35,324 bases of DNA from Candidatus Krumholzibacteriota bacterium. GTDB lineage: Bacteria > Krumholzibacteriota > Krumholzibacteriia > JACNKJ01. Location: assembly GCA_016933175.1 (NCBI GenBank), contig JAFGBK010000092.1, positions 1 to 35,324 on the forward strand, read 5' to 3'. Below the pieces are notes generated by a model. That model searched no databases. It had not been told where the DNA came from and saw only the letters and a list, made by a program, of their open reading frames with translations. Positions 17,496-26,073 of this stretch are shown in pieces (positions within the stretch are counted from its first letter, which is position 1; each line of letters begins with the position of its first letter). Position numbers and translations under genes: made by a program.

Positions 17496-17504
17496 ATGAT
17501 AGCA
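17496..17504 (-). promoter_or_regulatory. Extended -10 promoter for the secreted glycosidase
   Basis: Read on the minus strand this is TGC-TATCAT: a TG-extended -10 with 5 of 6 matches. No -35 is visible, as is common for extended -10 promoters. The start site would lie about 40 bases upstream of the ATG at 17448. Confidence 0.5.
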
Positions 17505-17587
17505 GCTTCGCGCGCCCCCTGGCGAGGGGGGCGGAAAGACTCGCGCCGCGCCGGGACAGGTGCTACACATGGGTGGGGAGGGTGATC

Positions 17588-18855
<1,268 letters not shown>

Positions 18856-18856
<1 letters not shown>

Positions 18857-18875
18857 GCGGCGCGTCCGCGCCGCC
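18856..18875 (+). other. GC hairpin between murA and selB
   Basis: GGCGGCGC (18856-18863) pairs perfectly with GCGCCGCC (18868-18875) around GTCC, starting on the last base of the murA stop codon. No U-run follows. It may attenuate read-through into selB or protect the murA 3' end. Confidence 0.4.
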
Positions 18876-18921
18876 GGGCGCCCGGCCCGCGCGCCGGAAT
18901 CCGCCGGCGCGAGGAGGAGTC

Positions 18922-20814
18922 GTGAAGTCCATCATCATCGGCACGGCCGGGCACGTGGATCACGGCAAGACCCGCCTCATCGGATGCCTGACCGGCGTCA
19001 ACACCGACCGCCTCAAGGAGGAGCAGCAGCGCGGCATCTCCATCGAGCTGGGCTTCGCCCGCCTCGAGCTGGAGGGCGTGGAGGCCGGCGTCGTGGACGT
19101 GCCGGGCCACGAGAAGTTCGTGCGCACCATGGTGGCCGGCGCCGGCGGCGTCGACCTGGCCCTCCTGGTGGTGGCGGCCGACGAAGGCGTCATGCCCCAG
19201 ACCCGCGAGCACGTGGAGGTCCTGGAGCTCCTCGGCGTCACGCGTGCCGTCGTGGCCCTGACCAAGATCGACCTCGTGGACCCGGAGCTGGCCGGGCTGG
19301 CCGCCGAGGAGGTGGCCGAGTACCTGGCCGGCACGAGCCTGGCCGGCGCGCCGGTGCAGCCCGTCTCCGCGGAGACGGGCGAGGGCATCGAGGCCCTGCG
19401 CGCCGTCCTGGCCGAGGCGGCCGCGGCCGTGCCGCCCCGCCCGGACGGCGGCGCCTACCGTCTGCCCATCGACCGCGTCTTCACCCTCGCCGGCATGGGC
19501 ACGGTGGTGACGGGGACGAGCTGGTCGGGAGCCGTGAGCGCCGGCGACCAGCTCGAGCTGCTGCCGCGCGGCCTGACCGTGCGGGTGCGCAGCGTGCAGG
19601 TCCACGACCGCGCCGTGGAGTCGGCGCATGCCGGCCAGCGCACGGCCCTGGCCCTCCACGGCGTCAAGCACGACGAACTGGAGCGCGGCGAGGTGCTGGC
19701 CACCCCGGGCCGCTTCCGGGCCGGCAGCATGGTGACCCTGAGTGTGCGCGCCCTGGCCTCCTGCCCCTGGCCCCTGCGCCAGCGCCGGCGCCTGCGCTTC
19801 CATTTCGGCACCCAGGAGGTGCTGGGCCGCCTGCTCCTGCTCGACCGCAATGCCCTGGATCCGGGCGAGGAGGCCCTGGCCCAGGCGCGCCTGGAGGCGC
19901 CCGCCGTCTGCGCGCCGGGCGACCGCGTCGTGCTGCGCTTCTACTCGCCCATGCGGACCGTGGCCGGCGGCGTCGTGCTGGAGGCCGCCGCTCCCAAGCG
20001 CCGGCAGGGGCGGGACGCGGACCTGGCGGCCGTGCGGCAGAAGGAGACCGGCGATCCGGCGCAGGTCCTCGAGCAGGCCGTGCTGGAGGCCGGCGCCGGC
20101 GGCCTGGCCGAGAAGGAGGCGCGGCTGCTCCTGGAGAAGTACCCCGGCGCGCCCGCCCTCGAGGCGCTCCTGGCCGAGGTGCCCCTGGTGCGCCTGGGAC
20201 GCACCCTCGTCCACGCGGATGCGGTGGAGCGCCTGGCGGCGGCCATCGACGCGCGGGCGCGGACCTTCCAGGCCGAACGGCTCCTGCTCTGGGGTCCCGA
20301 GCGCGAGGGCCTGCGCTCGGCCCTGGCCGCCGCCATTTCCCAGGCCTCCTTCCAGAAGCTGCTGGAGCACCTGGAGGCCGCCGGGCGCCTGCGCCTGAAG
20401 GCCGAGCGCGTGCGCGTGGGTGAAGCGGACCCCGCCGCCGACGGCGAGGCCGCAGCCTGGGTCGCGCGGGCCGATGTGGAGTGGCGGGAGGCGGGCCTGG
20501 CGCCGCCGCCGCTGTCCCGCTTCGGCGAGATCGGCGTGCCGGCGGCCTACGTGCCGGACCTGGCCGGCTACCTGGTGGACCGGGGCGTCCTCGTGCGCGT
20601 GCAGCCCGAGCTGCTCGTCCACGCCGAGTCCGTCGCCGCGCTGCGCGAGGGGCTCCGCGCGCTCTTCGCGGAACAGGAGGTGCTGGCCGTGGCCGACGTG
20701 GGCCGGCGCTTCGGCATCAGCCGCAAGTACTCGGTGCCGATCCTGGAGTACTGCGACCGGCGAGGCTGGACCGTGCGCCGCGAGGCGGAGCGGCGCCGCG
20801 GACCCGATCTCTAG
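18922..20814 (+). CDS. selB: Selenocysteine-specific translation elongation factor SelB
   Basis: A 630-residue GTPase that delivers Sec-tRNA(Sec) to UGA codons followed by a SECIS element. G1 GHVDHGKT (10-17), RGISIELGF, DVPGHEKFV and TKIDL give the EF-Tu-like GTPase. The order MKSIIIGTAGHVDHGKT with TGVNTDRLKEEQQRGISIE is specific to SelB rather than EF-Tu. Beta-barrel domains II and III follow, and the C-terminal 250 residues form winged-helix repeats for SECIS RNA binding, ending in VADVGRRFGISRKYSVPILE. The GTG at 18922 has GAGGAGGAG just upstream. selA, selC and selD are not in the window, nor did I find a selenoprotein gene. It lies 65 bases after murA and is convergent with the next gene. 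Confidence 0.96.
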   Translation: MKSIIIGTAGHVDHGKTRLIGCLTGVNTDRLKEEQQRGISIELGFARLELEGVEAGVVDVPGHEKFVRTMVAGAGGVDLALLVVAADEGVMPQTREHVEVLELLGVTRAVVALTKIDLVDPELAGLAAEEVAEYLAGTSLAGAPVQPVSAETGEGIEALRAVLAEAAAAVPPRPDGGAYRLPIDRVFTLAGMGTVVTGTSWSGAVSAGDQLELLPRGLTVRVRSVQVHDRAVESAHAGQRTALALHGVKHDELERGEVLATPGRFRAGSMVTLSVRALASCPWPLRQRRRLRFHFGTQEVLGRLLLLDRNALDPGEEALAQARLEAPAVCAPGDRVVLRFYSPMRTVAGGVVLEAAAPKRRQGRDADLAAVRQKETGDPAQVLEQAVLEAGAGGLAEKEARLLLEKYPGAPALEALLAEVPLVRLGRTLVHADAVERLAAAIDARARTFQAERLLLWGPEREGLRSALAAAISQASFQKLLEHLEAAGRLRLKAERVRVGEADPAADGEAAAWVARADVEWREAGLAPPPLSRFGEIGVPAAYVPDLAGYLVDRGVLVRVQPELLVHAESVAALREGLRALFAEQEVLAVADVGRRFGISRKYSVPILEYCDRRGWTVRREAERRRGPDL

Positions 20815-20820
20815 GCGGCC

Positions 20821-21477
20821 TCAGCGGTAGAGGGCCTTGACGGCGCCGATGCTGCGCCGCGCCGCCGCGGTGGCGATGAAGTCGCGCGTGCCGTTGGGCT
20901 GCCAGACCCAGTCGAGGGTGGCCGTGGAGTCGCCCAGGCTGGTGACGGCGAACTTGACGGCCGTGGTCTCCGGGTCGGCATCCGTCTGGATCTGCAGCAT
21001 GACGTAGGCGCAGCCCGCGCAGGCCCTGGCGAAGGCCGCCAGTTCGGCGCCCTCCATGTCGGCGATGTCCGCCAGCGCGACGTCCGGGCCGAGGCTGTCG
21101 ATGAGGTCGCGGTCGAAGAGGAAGACGTCCTCGGGCGCGCGGAACCACGAGCCGCTCTGCCCGGCCAGTTCCACCAGGAGCAGATCGGCTTCGCCCGCGG
21201 CCACCAGGTCCAGGTAGTGCCGCGTGCTGTCCACCGTGCCCGTGGCGACATCCAGGGCGTGGATGGCCGCGCTGTCGGCGATGGCGGCCGGGGTGGCCAG
21301 CTTCAGGGTGGCCGTGCCCGAGGGCAGGCCGCCGGGGTCCTCGTAGCCGGCGCGGATCGCCGGCCCGACGAGGCCCAGCAGAAGCGCGAGAGCGAGGGCG
21401 AGGGCGCCACCGGCCCGCCGCCGGCCCGACGACCTCGCGGCGATCCCGCGGCGGATGGCGGCGTGCCGGGGCCGCAT
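20821..21477 (-). CDS. Hypothetical secreted protein
   Basis: A 218-residue protein with no family I recognise. An Arg-rich N-terminus and a strongly hydrophobic stretch (about 24-42) look like a signal peptide, possibly cleaved near IRAGYED. The mature part alternates beta-like segments with acidic loops. It contains DVFLFDRDLIDSL, a CAGC motif near residue 150, and LQIQTDADPETTAVKFAV with a beta-sandwich look near the C-terminus. Its ATG (21477) overlaps the TGA of the lipoprotein gene upstream (TGATG), so the two are translated together and probably function together at the cell surface. It ends seven bases from the convergent selB. Confidence 0.7.
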   Translation of the reverse strand: MRPRHAAIRRGIAARSSGRRRAGGALALALALLLGLVGPAIRAGYEDPGGLPSGTATLKLATPAAIADSAAIHALDVATGTVDSTRHYLDLVAAGEADLLLVELAGQSGSWFRAPEDVFLFDRDLIDSLGPDVALADIADMEGAELAAFARACAGCAYVMLQIQTDADPETTAVKFAVTSLGDSTATLDWVWQPNGTRDFIATAAARRSIGAVKALYR

Positions 21478-23087
21478 CAGGGAGCCTCCGCGAAGGGGCT
21501 GGCGGCGGACTGGCAGTCGCCCAGGGCGCCGATGGGCCCGCAGGGGGCCGTCAGGGCGGGGCTGGCGGCTTCGGCGCGCCAGTCCGCGCCCGCGGGATCG
21601 CAGAAGAGGGGATCCGCCTCCAGGTCCTCCGCGCCCGGCGTCACGTTGCCGTAGTGGCCGAAGGGGTTGTCCCAGAAAAGATTGCATTCCAGGACGGGCG
21701 CCGCGCCGCCCTCCGTGTTGAAGACGCCGCGCCCGCCGCCGGCGAGCAGGCAGCGGGTGACGGTGACCACGCCGGCGCCCGCCGTGTAGATGCCGGCCAC
21801 CTCGCTGCCGACGACGGTCAGGTTGGCGAGGCCGCCGCTGGCGCCCTCGCGCAGCCAGACGCCGTACCAGAGGCTCTCTTCCACGAGGACGAAGGCGGCG
21901 TCCACGAAGCCGCCGCTGGCCGACAGCCCGTGGTCGTTGCCGGCCAGCTCCACGGCGGCCAGGCGCAGGGTGTCGCCCTCCTCGCCGTCGAGGAAGACGC
22001 CGGCCGAGCCGCAGTCCTCCAGGCGCAGGGTGTCCAGGCGGGCGGAGGCGTGGTAGAGATAGGCGCCCGAGGCCGACGCGCCGCGCACGCCCAGTCCGCG
22101 CACCCGGGTCGCCGGGCCGTTGCCGGCCAGGAAGAGGCCGAAGGTGCAGGCGTGGTAGCCGGCGTCGATCCAGATGGGCCCCTCGTCGGGGAAGGGCATC
22201 AGGGTCAGGTCGACGCCGCTCAGGTCCAGGGCGGCCGTGCCCACGGGCTCGCCGCCCGTGCCGACGGAGCTGCCCAGGGGCGCCAGGTCGCCAGTGCGCA
22301 GGAGCAGCGTGTCCACGCCCTGCTCGCGGCACCAGTCGATGCCCGCCTGGACGTCGGTCAGCTCGGCGCCGTCCGCCACACCGGGCACCAGGAGAACGCT
22401 GCGGGGCGCCACCCGCAGGATCAGCGTGGCGAGCTGGCCGGCGCGCACGCGGACCGTCTTGGGGTAGCCCGCGAAGAGGCCCGCCTCGGCGCCGTGCCAG
22501 ACGGCGTCGCCGAGGGTCAGGACCTCGTGGTTGCCCTCGGGCAGGTCCGGGAAGAGCGCATCGCTGGAGACCGCGTCGGTGGTGTCCTGGCCGGTCACGG
22601 CGACGCGGGCCGGCGCCGGCTGGCCCGCCAGGTCCCGGACGAGCACGCGGAGGTTGCCCGTGCGCACCTCGTAGGGCACGTCGAGCGTGCGCTCGACGGC
22701 CCGGCCCACGTCGAAGTCGTAGACCCGGACGCTGAAGTGGACCGTGTCGACGTCCGCCAGGCTGGCCGGCGCCACCCAGACGACCGCCTCCCCCTGACTG
22801 GCGCCGCCGGCCCAGCCGCCGACGTTTCCACTGGACCAGAGATAGGTGAGAAGGTCGCCGTCGGGATCGATGGCGCTGACGCTCAGGGCGAAGCTGTCCA
22901 GGGGCGCGAGCTGCTCGGGGGGAGGGGTCATGCTGATGGCGCCCACCACGGGCAGCTTGTTCTCCGGCAGATCGTCGACCTGGAGGCTGCAGCCCAGCAG
23001 GGCCGACAGCAGGGCGAGGGCGAGCGCCGGCGCGGCCCACCGGGCCACGCGCGCCGGTCCTCTGCGCCGGGTGCCTGATTCCGTCAT
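21477..23087 (-). CDS. Lipoprotein with Ig/PKD-like and parallel beta-helix regions
   Basis: A 536-residue predicted lipoprotein. A Pro/Arg N-terminus and hydrophobic stretch end in the lipobox SALLGC with lipidated Cys33. Residues about 42-130 resemble a cadherin/PKD-type Ig-like domain (SVSAIDPDGDLLTYLW), and 135-230 a carboxypeptidase-regulatory-like beta-sandwich (GNLRVLVRDLAGQPAPARVAV). Residues about 255-500 are right-handed parallel beta-helix, with short repeating turns such as LTVVGSEVAGIYTAGAG and VTVTRCLLAGGGRGVFN. Such helices often bind or cleave polysaccharide, but I see no catalytic residues to assign. It is first in a two-gene minus-strand operon, has TTGCCG-N16-TATCAT upstream, and has GGAG before the ATG. 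Confidence 0.78.
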   Translation of the reverse strand: MTESGTRRRGPARVARWAAPALALALLSALLGCSLQVDDLPENKLPVVGAISMTPPPEQLAPLDSFALSVSAIDPDGDLLTYLWSSGNVGGWAGGASQGEAVVWVAPASLADVDTVHFSVRVYDFDVGRAVERTLDVPYEVRTGNLRVLVRDLAGQPAPARVAVTGQDTTDAVSSDALFPDLPEGNHEVLTLGDAVWHGAEAGLFAGYPKTVRVRAGQLATLILRVAPRSVLLVPGVADGAELTDVQAGIDWCREQGVDTLLLRTGDLAPLGSSVGTGGEPVGTAALDLSGVDLTLMPFPDEGPIWIDAGYHACTFGLFLAGNGPATRVRGLGVRGASASGAYLYHASARLDTLRLEDCGSAGVFLDGEEGDTLRLAAVELAGNDHGLSASGGFVDAAFVLVEESLWYGVWLREGASGGLANLTVVGSEVAGIYTAGAGVVTVTRCLLAGGGRGVFNTEGGAAPVLECNLFWDNPFGHYGNVTPGAEDLEADPLFCDPAGADWRAEAASPALTAPCGPIGALGDCQSAASPFAEAP

Positions 23088-23098
23088 CGTCTCCTACC

Positions 23099-23141
23099 TT
23101 GCGGCCCCGGCGAATGATAGACTATCGAACGGCCACGGCAA
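23099..23141. promoter_or_regulatory. Overlapping divergent promoters around a palindrome
   Basis: Minus strand: TTGCCG (23141-23136) and TATCAT (23119-23114), 16 bases apart, drive the beta-helix lipoprotein operon. Plus strand: TTGCGG (23099-23104) and TATCGA (23123-23128), 18 bases apart, could drive the methyltransferase gene. The two -10 elements lie back to back in the palindrome GATAG-A-CTATC (23116-23126), so the promoters should compete and one protein could control both. Confidence 0.45.
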
Positions 23142-23155
23142 ACAGGTAAGAGCCC

Positions 23156-24445
23156 ATGCCCCACGATCCGCGCGAGACTGTCCGCGCCCTGCGCGGGCGG
23201 GAAGGCCGGGCGCTCCTGGCGGAGATCGCCGGACGCCCCTCCGCCGAGCGGGCGGAGCCCCGCTTCGTGGCCGGGCTGCGCCGCCGGTGGCCGGCCCGGC
23301 AGGCGAGCCTGGCCTTGCAGGTGGCGGAGGCCCGGGAGCGGGCGCCGGGGAAGTTCCCCGCCGGCGAGCGCCTCTGGTTCACGCCGGCGCTGCTGGAGCA
23401 GGCAAGCGCCCACCCGCCGGCCCTGCACCGGGCGCGCCGCCTGGCGCCCCTGGGCCGTGTGCTGGACCTGGGCTGCGGCGCGGGGGGCGACCTGACCCGC
23501 CTCGCCCTGGCCGGCGGGCGGGTGACCGGCCTGGAGCGCGATGCCCTCGCGGCCGCCCTGGCCGAGGCCAACCTCGCCGAGCTGGATCTGCCGGGCGCGG
23601 TCCAGCCGGGCGACTTCCCCGGGCGAGCCCTTCCCCCCTTCGACGCGCTCTTCGCCGATCCCGCGCGGCGCCTCCCCGGGCGGCCGCCCCCGGACGCGGC
23701 GCGCCGGGGCCACCATGCGGACCCCGCCCGCTTCTCGCCACCGCCGGCGGACCTGGGCCCCCTGCTGCGGCGCTCGCCGGCCTGGGCCGTCAAGTGGGGA
23801 CCCGCCCTGGATCTGGACCACGAGGCCCTGACGGCCTCCGGCGCCCTGCTCGAAGGTCTGGGTCGTACCGACTACGAGCTGGAGCTGGTGTCCTGGAACG
23901 GCGAGCTGCGTGAGGCGGTGTTCTGGGGGGGAGTGGCCAGGACCGGCGACGCCGTGCGGGCCACGGTCCTGGCCTCCGACGGCCGCGCGCCCGATCCCTT
24001 CACGGTCCACGCCTGGGCCGGGGATCCCGCTGCGCCCGCGCCGGGACCCGTGGCGCCGAGAGCCTGGATCGTCGAACCGGATCCGGCGCTGATCCGCGCC
24101 CGCCTGCTGGGATCCTTCGCCCGGCGCCATGGCCTGGCCCTCCTGGCCGAGGGCATCGCCTACCTGACCGGGGCCGAGCCGGCGCCCCGGCCGCTGGCCC
24201 GGAGCTGGCCCCTCGTGGAGAGCTTCCCCTTCAGCCTGCCCCGCCTGCAGGCCGCCCTGCGCCGGCAGGACGCGGGTCAGATCGTCCTGAAGAAGCGCGG
24301 GTTCCCCGAGGACCCGGAGACCCTGCGCGGGCGGATCTGTCTGACCGGCAGCCGGGCCCTGACGGTGTTGATTCACCGTGTGCCTGGCGGGCATCACGTG
24401 CAGCTTTGTGGTCAGGAATTTGTCACAGAAGTCGCTATCAGATAG
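23156..24445 (+). CDS. Class I SAM methyltransferase with THUMP-like C-terminal domain
   Basis: A 429-residue protein. An N-terminal helical region (1-80, including GKFPAGERLWFTPALLEQAS) precedes a Rossmann methyltransferase with motif I VLDLGCGAGGDL (102-113), the acidic ribose-binding E127 (GLERDA) and a DPARR motif at 168-172. The C-terminal part has the THUMP-like KKRGFPEDPETLRGR block. This architecture matches a family annotated as THUMP-domain-like methyltransferases, mostly in actinobacteria, presumed to act on RNA but without a proven substrate that I know of. The ATG at 23156 is preceded by a modest AGGTAAGAG. It is divergent from the beta-helix lipoprotein, and its stop codon lies inside the palindrome GCTATC-A-GATAGC (24434-24446). 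Confidence 0.8.
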   Translation: MPHDPRETVRALRGREGRALLAEIAGRPSAERAEPRFVAGLRRRWPARQASLALQVAEARERAPGKFPAGERLWFTPALLEQASAHPPALHRARRLAPLGRVLDLGCGAGGDLTRLALAGGRVTGLERDALAAALAEANLAELDLPGAVQPGDFPGRALPPFDALFADPARRLPGRPPPDAARRGHHADPARFSPPPADLGPLLRRSPAWAVKWGPALDLDHEALTASGALLEGLGRTDYELELVSWNGELREAVFWGGVARTGDAVRATVLASDGRAPDPFTVHAWAGDPAAPAPGPVAPRAWIVEPDPALIRARLLGSFARRHGLALLAEGIAYLTGAEPAPRPLARSWPLVESFPFSLPRLQAALRRQDAGQIVLKKRGFPEDPETLRGRICLTGSRALTVLIHRVPGGHHVQLCGQEFVTEVAIR

Positions 24446-24540
24446 CAAGAAAAGCGAAAGTTCACCACGGAGACTAAAATTTCTTTTACAAATCTAGTAT
24501 AATCGTGCTTTCAATGCTATGGTCCGGAGCCGGGTGAACT
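24434..24540 (+). promoter_or_regulatory. AT-rich regulatory island ahead of the degenerate NtrC gene
   Basis: This is the most AT-rich stretch in the window. It holds TATAAT (24498-24503), a perfect -10 with no convincing -35 at 16-18 bases. It also holds the palindrome GCTATC-A-GATAGC (24434-24446) and an 8-base inverted pair AGTTCACC (24459-24466)/GGTGAACT (24533-24540) that brackets the -10. The symmetric flanking suggests operators, possibly for autoregulation by the HTH protein it precedes. Transcription would start near 24510, about 70 bases before the GTG. Confidence 0.5.
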
Positions 24541-24582
24541 CTAAACCGACGCATGCACGCACAGAGGAAGAGGAGTCGTATC

Positions 24583-25977
24583 GTGCCTTCGGTAAAGTCG
24601 ATTTTACTCGTTCTCGATCCAAGCGGGACGCTCGCGGGTCGCTGGGGCGAGCAGCTGGGCACGGGGTACCAACTGGAGATCGTCCGGGACGTGGAGGACG
24701 GCCTCCGATTGCTGGAGAAGCTGGACCCGGACATCGCCATCGTCCACCTCGCCGTGAGCACCTTCCACCTGTCACGAGCCGGCATCCGCAACATCACCGA
24801 GCAGAGACCCGAGCTGCCCGTCATCGCCCTCCTGGCCTCGGACCTGGGGCACGAGGAGCGCCTGGAGGCCCTGCGGGAGTCGATCTTCGCCTCGCCGGAC
24901 GACGGCATCCGGCCCGAGGAGCTGGCGCTGATCCTCGGCCGGGCGCAGGCCTACAGCCGGCTGCTCCACGAGCGGCGCTACCTGCGCTCCCTGCACCTGG
25001 ACGTGGACAGCTTCGAGCTGTCCGGCGGCATGGCCAAGCTCCACGAGCGCGTGCAGCGCGCCGCCGCCTCCGACCAGGGCGCCCTGATCTACGGAGAGCG
25101 GGGAAGCGGGCGCACGAGCGTGGCCAAGAAGGTCCACCTTCTCAGCGGTCGCGCCCGCGGGCCCTTCGTCGTCTTCAATCCCACCGGCCTGTCGGTGGAG
25201 GATTGCCGCGTCCGCCTGTTCGGCCGCGAGACCATCGACGGCCTGCGGCAGCGCGGCGCCCTCGAGCTGGCGGCGGGCGGCACCCTGCTGATCCAGGAAC
25301 TGGAGAGCCTGCCCGACGCGGTGCAGCCGGAGCTCTATCGCAGCCTGGCCGAGTCGTGGATGACCCGGGTCGGTGGACTGCGCACCCTGCCCGTCGACGT
25401 GCGCGTCATGGCCACGGCCCACCTCGACCTGCGGGACGCGGTGCAGGCGGGCCGCTTCCACAAGGGACTGTTCAACCAGCTCCACATGGACACCGTCGAG
25501 GTCATGCCGCTCAGGGAGCGCCGGGAGGACGTGCCCGCTCTCCTGCGCAGCTACCTGCGTCGCTACAGCGGCCGCTACGGGAAGTCCGACCTGGAGATCG
25601 ACCTCGAAGCCGAGAGCTTCCTGCAGCGCCAGGAATGGCGGGGCAATCTCTCCGAGCTCAGGCTCAGCGTGGAGCTGGCGGCGCTGCGCGCCCAGTCCGA
25701 TCGGCTGGGGCTCAACGAGTTCTCGGTCAGCGGCGTGGACGTGGACCTGCTGCCGCTCAACTACCGCAAGGCGAAGAAGATGGTCGAGCGCGATTTCAAG
25801 CGCCGCTTCTTCGACCGCGTCCTGATCCTGGCCGGCGGCAAGGTGACCCTCGCGGCTCAGCTCTGCGAGATCCCGCGGCCCAGCCTCTCGACCATGCTCA
25901 AGGAGGTCGGGATCCGGGCCGCCGACTACAAGCGCCGCGCCAAGGCCCGGGCCGCCACGCAGCGGCAGCCGGCCTAG
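24583..25977 (+). CDS. Degenerate NtrC-type regulator (pseudo-receiver, ATPase-dead AAA+, Fis-type HTH)
   Basis: A 464-residue protein with the full NtrC layout but broken catalytic sites. Residues 4-120 are a receiver fold whose acceptor Asp is H55 (PDIAIVHLAVS). Residues about 145-370 are an AAA+ domain: Walker A reads GERGSGRT (171-178) with Arg for Lys, and Walker B GTLLIQEL (233-240) with Gln for Asp. The GAFTGA loop that contacts sigma-54 is deleted (LFGRETIDGL runs into RQRGALELA). Sensor I AATN reads MATAH, and FREDLYYRL reads FHKGLFNQL, losing both arginine fingers. Residues 405-445 form a Fis-type helix-turn-helix (AAQLCEIPRPSLSTMLKEVGI) that looks intact. It should bind DNA without ATP hydrolysis or sigma-54 activation. 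The GTG at 24583 is chosen for AGGAAGAGGAG (24564-24574); an ATG at 24553 overlaps that site. Confidence 0.88.
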   Translation: MPSVKSILLVLDPSGTLAGRWGEQLGTGYQLEIVRDVEDGLRLLEKLDPDIAIVHLAVSTFHLSRAGIRNITEQRPELPVIALLASDLGHEERLEALRESIFASPDDGIRPEELALILGRAQAYSRLLHERRYLRSLHLDVDSFELSGGMAKLHERVQRAAASDQGALIYGERGSGRTSVAKKVHLLSGRARGPFVVFNPTGLSVEDCRVRLFGRETIDGLRQRGALELAAGGTLLIQELESLPDAVQPELYRSLAESWMTRVGGLRTLPVDVRVMATAHLDLRDAVQAGRFHKGLFNQLHMDTVEVMPLRERREDVPALLRSYLRRYSGRYGKSDLEIDLEAESFLQRQEWRGNLSELRLSVELAALRAQSDRLGLNEFSVSGVDVDLLPLNYRKAKKMVERDFKRRFFDRVLILAGGKVTLAAQLCEIPRPSLSTMLKEVGIRAADYKRRAKARAATQRQPA

Positions 25978-26073
25978 GCGCGCCGGCAACGGCTTCCTCG
26001 CACGCCGCCGTGGGCGGCGCGGGAGGGGGGTCTTTGCTTGCCGCTCGCCTCGCGATGGGGGATCATCGCGGCG

